From Ruminococcus sp. UBA3665 (GTDB lineage: Bacteria; Bacillota; Clostridia; Oscillospirales; Ruminococcaceae): a stretch of 57,612 nucleotides of DNA. A model generated the notes under the pieces. The model did not search any database and was not told the DNA's origin. It saw nothing but the letters and a program-made list of their open reading frames with translations. The DNA lies in contig DFJS01000012.1 in the NCBI GenBank assembly GCA_002373165.1, forward strand, positions 6,926-64,537, written 5' to 3'. The stretch's first letter is position 1, and each line of letters opens with the position of its first letter. The position numbers and the translations under genes were made by a program. Shown here one piece after another: positions 53,901-57,612 of this stretch.

Positions 53901-56332
53901 TAGCTGTTGCCCTCGTCTTTCGTCGGGATATTGTTGACAATATAGAGATAATCACCGGTAACAGCATTTCGTGTGAACGAATAGGTAGAATAATAACCTT
54001 CAAAATGTGTGGTTTCATTTACGATATATTCAATTTCATGACCGAGTCCATCATACCGGGGAACAGTAATTGTTTTCTCACCTGAACCGGTAATATCTTG
54101 TTCCCCTTGTGTTCCAATAGATTCGTATTGTTTTGTGCTGTCGTTAAATTTTTTTGTGACAAAATGTGCTGTCTTATCTTGTAAATCTACCTGATTATTA
54201 TTTTTATCCCACCACTGCTTTTTCATGGTGATATTCACATCACCGACCAGTGTATAGGTGAATTTTGCTGTTGTTCCGTCCATTGTTGCAGTAATATTAT
54301 ATTTGTCTTTCTGATGCGCTTCATCACCAAGCTGAATGGTTTGAATATCAGTAAGAGGAGCTACATATTCTACTGCATTTGTGTTATCAGAACCAATGTT
54401 ACTATCAGTTCTTCCAATATTTGTCTGTACAATCTGATAGGTGTATTTATAACCGTCATCGTCATACACTTCAACGGAATTAAATTCCTTCTCAATTTCC
54501 ATCTGTTCAGCACGGAAATCATTAATGACAAGCTTTTCCACTATCTCCCAGCCACCAGCTGCATTTTTCCTTTGCAACTCAAAAGTTGCAGTTCCTGTAC
54601 CGCCCTGACGTGCAGCAGCAATCCACTTTGCATCAACTTTATAGGTCGCTTCCGCAGAGAGTTTGTTATATACTGTTTTATTCCCCTCCGGCAGACGTTC
54701 CTCAGGACTGCTCAGGGATACATAAAATTCTTTATAATTACCGCCTACATTGATTTTTTCTAGAGCATAATAAGTATAGGCACGTCCTTTGTTGTCGTAC
54801 TTGTCAACATTTTCGACTTTAAAAAAAGAGGTATCCGTTTGTCCGTTAATGTTCTGACTGGCAACCTGTGCAGATTTTTCAAGCGGATCATAGTCTGCTT
54901 CTTCCTGATGTTCATTACTGTCATCAATATATCGCCACACAGTAACAGTCGCTGCTTTTTCGTTATTTTTTCTTGCAGCAGGGTTATCAGCATCTTTCCA
55001 TGCAACATTTCCCTCATAATCTTTTTTGCCGGTGAGAAGCAAAGACAGCTTGCCGCCGTGATAAACCATGTCCGTTACGGAGGAATGAACACCAAGATTG
55101 ACAGCTTTTACCTCATAGGCATCATTTTTCAAGTCAATTATATTATTTTCGTCCTTATCTTTAACATATGTTGAAGTACCATCTATCAAAGGCAGTTCAG
55201 ATGCCTTTGGTCTTAGTTCATAAACAATTGCTGTATTGTCTGCTGAAATATCCGGCAGTCCCTTTATCTCGACTTCCCATGTAGTTGTATTGATAACAAT
55301 ATTATTATCCGCAATATTGGCGAGATTCTGATCAATACCGGAATCATTGAATAGTGTAAAATGATTTTTCAGATATGCTCTGATTCTCTCTTCTGTCTTG
55401 GAATCAGTACAAGGTTTTGCTGTATCAAGCCACTCAATATTAAATTTCATGGAAGTCAAGCCCTTACTGCTGGCAGAAAACAGCTTCACACCCGGCTTGT
55501 CAGAAACGTCAGGCAATGCAGGCAGTGATGCAGGCTTTACAGGCTCATTCTCGTGTGAAACATCACTGTCGAACTGCTCCAGGTTTGAGTTTACTGTATA
55601 AACTATCTTATCCCCATTTGCATCATACTCCGGCAGGCAATAAGTATAGACATCCTTATTGCTGTTTTCTTTTGTAATCGTGCAGAATGCTGATGTAACT
55701 TCAACCGGATCAGAGCCGTTCATTATCGTAAAGTCATTATATGCCTCTTCATCACGAGAAACACCACGGTCACGCCAAGAACGCTCTACTTCAACAAGCG
55801 GCTTAATGATTGAAGCTTTAAAATCAGTGACTTTTGCTGTCAATCCATCTGAATTTTCCCATGCTCCTGTTTTCGGCTTATAAGTATACTTCACAGGGTC
55901 AGAATAAAACTTATACGTATCCCGCCCGTCTGTAATGCTATTTATAGGTTTTATCTCAATATCTAACCCATAATCTGCATTTTCCTCAATAAATGCATTA
56001 AACTCTGCATTGTTACTAAAAACCACACTGTCTTTGGGTTCCAGCTCGATTTTGCCATTTGTCTGAAGAATCGCTTTTTTCCCTTTGGCAGTAGTAAATT
56101 CAATCGGCTTAGAAAGAGAAATACCACCGCTTCCGCTGGAAAAAGTCAATTGATATGTAACAGCAGCTCCTTCATTCTCAGGATATACAGTATTAATAAT
56201 GCCAATACCTTGTGTAGCTGTAGTTACACTGACAACATCTGAAATTACTTTTATATCTTCACCAGAAAAAACAAATAACATTATCACCATAATCATTAAT
56301 GATGTCATTCTTTTTATAATATTTATTTTCAT
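41921..56332 (-). CDS. Giant CnaB/SpaA-repeat surface protein, 4,803 aa
   Basis: 14.4 kb, open from end to end. An N-terminal hydrophobic segment (IIKRMTSLMIMVIMLFVFSG) serves as a signal. After a beta-rich region of about 400 residues follow at least 20 repeats of about 150 residues. Each opens with K-x-W-x-D/N-x-N (for example VTKAWDDSSN, ATKTWDDKNN, TVNKEWLNDTG), has RPxxI, then LPxYDxxGxxYxYxVxE, and ends ITNTL. These are CnaB domains, in which Lys, a catalytic Glu and Asn form an isopeptide bond. From about residue 3,950 on are five SpaA-type domains (LKDAEFDLYQ, LKDAEFKLYK, ANAAFELHRV). The C-terminus (TATPTP) has no LPXTG or membrane tail. It lies behind sipW and before three TasA-like genes. 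A very long, rigid extracellular stalk is the likely role. Estimates of domain count are by eye. Confidence 0.9.
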   Translation of the reverse strand: MKINIIKRMTSLMIMVIMLFVFSGEDIKVISDVVSVTTATQGIGIINTVYPENEGAAVTYQLTFSSGSGGISLSKPIEFTTAKGKKAILQTNGKIELEPKDSVVFSNNAEFNAFIEENADYGLDIEIKPINSITDGRDTYKFYSDPVKYTYKPKTGAWENSDGLTAKVTDFKASIIKPLVEVERSWRDRGVSRDEEAYNDFTIMNGSDPVEVTSAFCTITKENSNKDVYTYCLPEYDANGDKIVYTVNSNLEQFDSDVSHENEPVKPASLPALPDVSDKPGVKLFSASSKGLTSMKFNIEWLDTAKPCTDSKTEERIRAYLKNHFTLFNDSGIDQNLANIADNNIVINTTTWEVEIKGLPDISADNTAIVYELRPKASELPLIDGTSTYVKDKDENNIIDLKNDAYEVKAVNLGVHSSVTDMVYHGGKLSLLLTGKKDYEGNVAWKDADNPAARKNNEKAATVTVWRYIDDSNEHQEEADYDPLEKSAQVASQNINGQTDTSFFKVENVDKYDNKGRAYTYYALEKINVGGNYKEFYVSLSSPEERLPEGNKTVYNKLSAEATYKVDAKWIAAARQGGTGTATFELQRKNAAGGWEIVEKLVINDFRAEQMEIEKEFNSVEVYDDDGYKYTYQIVQTNIGRTDSNIGSDNTNAVEYVAPLTDIQTIQLGDEAHQKDKYNITATMDGTTAKFTYTLVGDVNITMKKQWWDKNNNQVDLQDKTAHFVTKKFNDSTKQYESIGTQGEQDITGSGEKTITVPRYDGLGHEIEYIVNETTHFEGYYSTYSFTRNAVTGDYLYIVNNIPTKDEGNSYISIRKEWVDDGEQEFRKPIFIKAEGDTTSGGAGVWETEQWVELKEGNAWQDRIIIDKKYISTDNGTETVSVPLNLFKEYFVENSTEGYWSIDQITADDRVNAEAKWIYRLLSNRVPDLASDYKNQVQAENFIKFGSISDTSDSSSNWQIIGVYRSANHYYAVECKSESAYMSGTVGGLVFRNTRIGVVSYKIKFNWNTGIQTENIDSVEVKITPKMQFTDDVSGNKVYKYFTIAPDGTITPTEDKSIAYSQPYTLTMSDILAEQTDPVSGQIIKYSGEYYIMNLPKYDTNGVIIKYEMDEVTLKSGDEETTITNGSCTFNNNNMVVEIKTDTTEFGKTVTPDYNSDDLMKIIITNTFVNTTDFLVHKKWFDNTHAYAKRPDLYIRLWRYPEDTPENEISTHAEKVPGRDKDYSWTQHEGDEENFWHYKFTGLDLYDSRGYRYIYFVEELPMEGYKTTYDNNFDQTTAEAGVTPPEEYLDDPEDTNTDHNPRANHALNDYGKRGGADNKTIIYQKAPEAQLSDKTRAYNNGIIVNTIYDEVVVDGDKLWQHISSVADNYKQYFPVAKVYLLRFYTEDGVTYIANKAGEGNIIPAPNENTPINLDETPYVANRVASVQIYNGENTFNFQYGSQYTHNELINQYFVVHNPDGTVCTATSPEGSEDNIVLPKYDENGYLIKYCLAEEAIHGYAFRISKQTIINDYYGGDPIRFTVEKEWSGPELDAFIEDLKNDKITDDRLLPKIKVCLHQMIDIPKTDENGDILYDDKGKPQIEKTIEYNTFTKTLTLSNDILNDNQAVWTCTFGDNNELRTIAPIGQDVPFRYYVTEELSNNDDRSVVELKENEDKGLGYVFKRYDITKDNNDNIQYEPDEDCSSNSPYDTTTATFTRATETVINGTIYKYGQRIKNTYTPDEENFKGEIDVIKTWLNKNSEDENALNAEFNNVKAYTFTVSRETRNIGKQTLFTITTKDNDADDNPVSPEIVIPADSPLAGVSDNTTAEFKYENNIYKINLSLDKKPVIITVDPANKNAVKIKGLAVYARDGVKYTYIVNEEEKAGYTAEGDDSKKITTNRIEKTVPGTNGENITKEVEEPQPLKFDLRNTLDTFDLRINKCFGAKDKDGKIHEIPSSNFEQYFNNEYVKKIKFELWRGIGTYNSETNAWNITGEQLYQKLEDTNPDSEDIIFQLDEANNQYYYVFTHLPKYSPNGEEYTYRLIETTNGGEIQGETTNYVETRYLQKNQTDYGALLTYGTYKTETVQNPDNSTQTIQISSAPAGSGSEALIPANEGEPTSITVQNIFPAKLITIKKVWKDNNNADGMRPDKLPIVIHEDVTDALRINMPEELENDSNHPEKSWNIQVALPDYFYNGGRIGGLKFSLSETLDEMSKKYGYELVSSESDITPAILDGDTELSIPSKTELKLTNKKDRVNGQITLIKAWEDEENKWHTRPAALYFRLYRYSMGSSFSNKETVTKAYRDDLYNDTNQVDLTGLVSGQDYFKVEPNANGNYEWSQQHLPYKRNVTGSETAFGAPTDYQYWIVECDENGIEIENSPTFEFSYNCDNPTSGTPLTLLDDKKTATLSQTITNTLKTIDCEFQKEWNDENNLYNSRADIQLQLQRRITEAGQAADANWKPVNVKSGTPTQENNTDIWTPVYTENTVTSDAAVNAVQSYATNADSQSGIFKNLPLYNEEGKMYEYRVIEKYIGAVEVSKTYNYNNNEYPATSTFNYFVVYDNEQDLDNNKTITTIQNNIIKYKPSQDFIATKTWDDKNNQDGKRPTELTFYLVQREWKVDGNKRTLVDIHKFEKTINQDNNWTCEWKDYPGFSEEGNAYTYAVVEYYDRSQKNEDINDVIGGNVVTKQEGNTITKTVTDGDVVTIYIDNWPDVTHIPIGSVPSDYDMLPSNISAPVRKGDEEGNPILNPKTGEEIFVQTASITNKTIEEREKKNLTVNKEWLNDTGYEAIRPDSIQVELYCHYDTYRYDDSGAIVKGVPVDKKVSEAAEDWKESQLGGYTFPPNYEFIRILTPTGNNKLSADNWKNALSFENLPVNINFCGDGIKNGKSVPIYYYVKEIEPTISVNGGDNPYTYGVDYSDTQKSYKKNPDDSNNSTDTTLTGDAPSVIAANELKTRDIIVTKNWNDNGYTEKPLHYDIDFTLSGSGATDFIYSQTQTLTAYKTENGHQTENTVKTVKFENVPIYDKDGAVINYSVSEKVSSSEKTHQSGYYISRYSATTNKATNYTNNTDLSSYTITPTGSNVINYYTIENELPVIAIKADKLWDDNNNQDGQRPEELNFTLNRKVLTKEATGTASAEYEIDNAFHPVESDKSSSHQNDSIKWNVDFGIQPKFNTDNLEYIYSITEEAKQKEGEELRTLAQREYARYVGTEVIDTNKQDNYIIIAGDNSDGVTNGTKIITFEDNGTVIVDNEQYTMPVYTYHFKNVYKPKTAKLKVEKSWAGDENFNSWTRPDDVTLTLCYQYNNEPVKALSDVQDTDPVRKLFASGTDFQVKLSGDKSATLWTSENNYDFEGLPLYVNIGGTAVYNGNSYPITYSLKESLNGYSISGSTAAPLTEDTNNYVNTLAVTNTLLTKAVQVRKQWVDNGYSGDQAEHYNVNLTLSNTNGSTGTGTINSLTDTIPVTEEGKIISFTVPQYFANNTAAQFELTENTSDQKYGYVTSYSSNITDISNSFDASTVDNNLLITVTNTLPLTEVSVTKAWDDSSNTYQLRPDSISLQLWRRAITNNGTEWTTENPGWVQCNAAFTTTKNADNTWRCTFTGLPKFDEHNIQYEYKVSESKVNAYDTYYQNASNNDVTDYNTVVKQDSASAENSTMSFNIKNTLIREDVTFIKSWNDNGYTTNLHYPVTYSVQKPADTEMALNTSVTLGEINDTSTVKTNGDMQWSKIVSLPVYDKSGKPIKYTVSETNTNKYGYTPSATVSTQNGAAHSGYASRYYDTYTITNELPLTSVKAVKVWAGNLEMYPNISAVVNVSLTRSSDNTADTTFNDDTTANTKQIGYNGTDNENDYVTFEKLLVKDQNNKTYSYTITEQTVQGYTTAYTNQTAEAVKDTEQVVTITNTPILYNAEFVKYDVTDYNRNKDETGFSLVTLANAAFELHRVLNNQGSVVSVKENTDGSYSPDASGTAIITTGNNGIIKLTNLQPNEYYLVETPATAEDPNGGAPAGYQRSDKKFRFTIAVSQQNSPSVTYGEHVDTLNKGLGKDMPDHGIPNEQTGSHLKLTKKDEKEKTPIADAYYYLLRLYDYEYRKDTTVSYNTGTVEEKKAAYVKNAIEALKTNYNKAVGLYWEKVGEEYYRTNANGVLQAEGNAHGIYVFYEVKAPAGYEINKAYSNTVTDNNNVLGPVEFHTGYTSEEHNLTHYEPRKDVQIKILKTDDFGNPLKDAEFDLYQGNERLATVKTGDNGMNDAVTILDEQKGIKLLEDNKTIEIDTSQYNWDTEFYFLETTAPNGYSNLEDSQPKKITFRLTPEIAEETLHIVRANDTRLKGNVTLTKIASEATSTIAAGAPLKDAEFKLYKKVGNAAACINDTALTTDEAGKIHVENLEWGDYYFEETKAPNGFRLSDNTEDRRVYFTVGRSNCGETAQELTMENEPEKASLNIIKHIDDYDEAAWGKPSFIFKITQTKLADGTIPTNPVTLTKIITPTESVTDGFEGQTHEFDIEPGTYTIKEMQSARYTAEKASEFTDNSSSITEKSNAEYTATFTISLDGKAEVKFFNKLTYYDKFSHADSVVNTFNGYKAIQVNDESGLELTDSTSTTDIDHKYTVTIEKNELTPILIRSDGTTEPITDYENLTISIDESEITVEEVKKTAEKDSIKITGRKEDVSGSVYKLKAVYGGVAPSLTTYFELRFKDTLQFSKTEKTVIFRSDKDNKSYYLDGTTHTLVYTLDFMIETIDNGSTQTHIIKSILHDGTSTGKTNQDAFPEAKIDPAFSAEAAFDKWEYSYKTTKDEVSAQDLLTAILNAPDNTEITVRPVLKAKTATPTP

Positions 56333-56381
56333 TTTCTAAACTACCTCTCCGCAGTGATTATTTGGAAAATCGTTTTTATGG

Positions 56382-56885
56382 TTATTTTTTCTGTTTGCCT
56401 TTTTCATTCTGATTACTAATTTTATTTTCTAAAAATCCGACCAGAATAAAAATTACCAATCCGCCAGCTAATGTGCTTCTTCCTTTCTGTGTACGTGCAG
56501 ACAGCAGTAACTCCCCCAAATATGGTATCCAAAAAATTGTTTTACCAATATATTGCTCTCCTGAAATTTTCATAGCATCTTCTGTATTATTGGCATCGCC
56601 CTTTGTTGTAATGCCATCCGGTTCAATCCTGACTGCCCTGTGTGTGACGAGGATTTCTCCGGCTTTGAATGCAATAATATCTCCCTCACGAATTTCTTCA
56701 AATGGCACACGCTGATTTACAAAGCAGATGCTTCCTGCCAGAATTGTTGGCTGCATTGAGCCGGTTCTGACAGCATAAGAGTGAATCCCGAAGAGCATCA
56801 GCACAATCAGTGTCATTGCTGATGCAATCACGCACCATTCTGCGGCATGGAAGAGAAACAGCAACATTTTCTGAACATGCCTCAT
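56382..56885 (-). CDS. sipW: SipW-like signal peptidase I (ER type)
   Basis: 167 residues. An N-terminal membrane helix (about residues 10-33) precedes the catalytic Ser in VRTGSMQPTILAGS. The second catalytic residue is His in LVTHRAV, not Lys, followed by KGDANNTED with the Asp; this Ser-His-Asp set marks the ER/SipW type. A second helix is near the C-terminus (LAGGLVIFILVGFLE). SipW in Bacillus cleaves TasA and TapA. Here the gene heads an operon with three proteins that bear SipW-type signals, so the match of enzyme and substrates is clear. Confidence 0.93.
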   Translation of the reverse strand: MRHVQKMLLFLFHAAEWCVIASAMTLIVLMLFGIHSYAVRTGSMQPTILAGSICFVNQRVPFEEIREGDIIAFKAGEILVTHRAVRIEPDGITTKGDANNTEDAMKISGEQYIGKTIFWIPYLGELLLSARTQKGRSTLAGGLVIFILVGFLENKISNQNEKGKQKK

Positions 56886-57034
56886 TTCCTATCCTCCCGA
56901 TACCCAGCAGAAAATTTTCTGATGGGGATATTTAAAAAATTTGTATTATTCAAGCATTAAAACATCAAATTAAATTTTAGTTTCATAAAATTTCCAAAAT
57001 TATATAGTGAATCTGCATATAAATTAATTAATAT

Positions 57035-57063
57035 ATTATACCACAACTTTTCTATAAATGCAA
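57035..57063 (-). promoter_or_regulatory. Promoter of the sipW-adhesin operon
   Basis: Minus strand TTGCAT, 17 bp, TATAAT. The leader to the sipW ATG is about 140 nt and AT-rich; GGGAGG precedes the ATG. Confidence 0.8.
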
Positions 57064-57135
57064 TACTTTTTAATTAAATTTACGATTTAAATTATAATTG
57101 TCATTATCTGTTGAATTATAATGATAACTTTTATG

Positions 57136-57152
57136 TCTTCAATGATTGAAGA
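57136..57152. promoter_or_regulatory. Perfect palindrome upstream of the sipW promoter
   Basis: TCTTCAAT-G-ATTGAAGA, 8 bp perfect inverted repeat, about 75 bp upstream of the -35 box. It could bind an activator of the surface operon; no known box is recognised. Confidence 0.4.
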
Positions 57153-57193
57153 GCTAAGGATAAAAAGTTAAACCGCTAAAGTGCTGGCATAAT

Positions 57194-57233
57194 AAAAAAG
57201 CACCAGAGAATTTTTTAAGTTCTCCGGTGCTTT
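57194..57233 (-). terminator. Terminator after the LRR fragment
   Basis: Stem AGCACCGGAGAA/TTCTCTGGTGCT (one G-U type pair) with T-run on the minus side. It ends the gene that enters from the right edge. Confidence 0.85.
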
Positions 57234-57309
57234 GTTTACAATAACATATCTTCCAGCTAAGAGGATGATTGACGTTGAGAAGTAGTACTTGATTTCGATG
57301 ACTTTTGTT

Positions 57310-57612
57310 TTAACTATCAGCTACACTGTAAGTATTATCATTATAATCTGTGACGACAATATTATTAAACTTTACTGCATTACCAGAAAACTTCAAAACA
57401 TTGTAATTACAATTACCTTGTGTGTCGTACCCATTACTCGGATTTGAATCATTCTTATCACCAATTTTACTTCTTCCTGCTTCTCGTGAAATTTTAAAAT
57501 TATTTTTTTGTTTGTAAAGAATCAAAAGAGACATGTGTTCCAAATGACAAATTTGTTAATGATGGTGTGTTATAGAATGCGTTGTTCATAACGTGAGTTC
57601 GATGGAAAAAAT
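57310..57612 (-). pseudogene. Frameshifted C-terminal fragment of a BspA-like LRR surface protein
   Basis: Reading from the right edge on the minus strand, one frame gives MNNAFYNTPSLTNLSFGT, the end of an LRR_5 repeat, and SFDSLQTKK before a stop. The stop follows a run of seven A. With one A fewer the frame continues into NNFKISREAGRSKIGDKN and on to NTYSVADS at 57310. The natural product would thus be one protein, broken by a homopolymer slip or by a sequencing error. The rest of the gene is outside the window. Confidence 0.55.

Noticed and set aside
42000..56000. Many 60-250 codon frames opposite the giant adhesin gene
   Set aside because: They are low-complexity shadows (rich in Ile, Phe, Cys, Ser), without starts preceded by ribosome sites, and the long minus-strand frame is clearly coding.
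41921..56332. The giant frame as an artefact of collapsed or expanded repeats
   Set aside because: The CnaB repeats differ from each other strongly at DNA and protein level, and the frame stays open without a break for 14.4 kb, which is not expected from misassembly of near-identical repeats.

Overview
The window looks like a chromosomal segment of a low-to-mid GC Firmicute of the Ruminococcus group (Oscillospiraceae). Visible reasons: a secreted protein with a type I dockerin behind a threonine-rich linker, clostridial-type formate-tetrahydrofolate ligase, an S-box metK, a TPP-controlled thi operon with ThiW, BspA-like leucine-rich proteins, and almost uniform SigA promoters (TTGACA-17-TATAAT, often with an extended TGC before the -10). 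Genus is an inference; no rRNA is present.

Layout. 1-1,600: start of the S10 ribosomal operon on the minus strand (rpsJ, rplC, partial rplD) with a consensus promoter and a leader of about 325 nt. 1,660-5,751: small membrane proteins, a phosphoesterase, a histidine phosphatase and an XRE regulator. Between them, at 2,300-2,906, is a non-coding locus with its own promoter carrying four tandem tRNA-like modules in permuted order (T-arm, short capped helix, D-arm). I do not recognise this RNA, and it is the best candidate here for an undescribed system. 5,820-13,317: dockerin/transglutaminase exoprotein, mscL with a 177-bp tandem duplication of its 3' end, a proline-rich zinc-ribbon protein, a VanY-like peptidase, a GHL10-type lipoprotein and a small membrane protein. 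13,323-17,205: endonuclease V, a hypothetical gene and metK under a SAM-I riboswitch, preceded by a second large structured RNA (about 670 nt) with its own promoter. 17,225-25,308: a long minus-strand gene series fhs-tsaE-tsaB-two LRR paralogues-rpiB-upp-hypotheticals-MBL/GNAT fusion. 25,385-28,750: YbjN-like protein, PspA, phosphoesterase and two small unknown genes. 28,856-32,780: thiamine salvage operon thiW-thiM-thiE-thiD-tenA behind a TPP riboswitch and a second, incomplete TPP-like element. 32,843-37,909: unknown protein, TrmH-like methyltransferase, two HAD paralogues and glpK.

37,944-57,063 is a surface-structure locus on the minus strand. A SipW-like signal peptidase is followed by a 4,803-residue protein built from about 27 CnaB/SpaA-type domains and three proteins with SipW-type signal peptides related to TasA/camelysin, closed by a terminator. 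A second transcription unit then encodes a membrane protein ending in a PPYTG-like sorting signal, overlapping a class B-like sortase. The inferred picture is a dedicated secretion and assembly cluster for a very long isopeptide-stabilised adhesin together with fibre-forming proteins. The right edge holds a frameshifted fragment of a BspA-like LRR protein.
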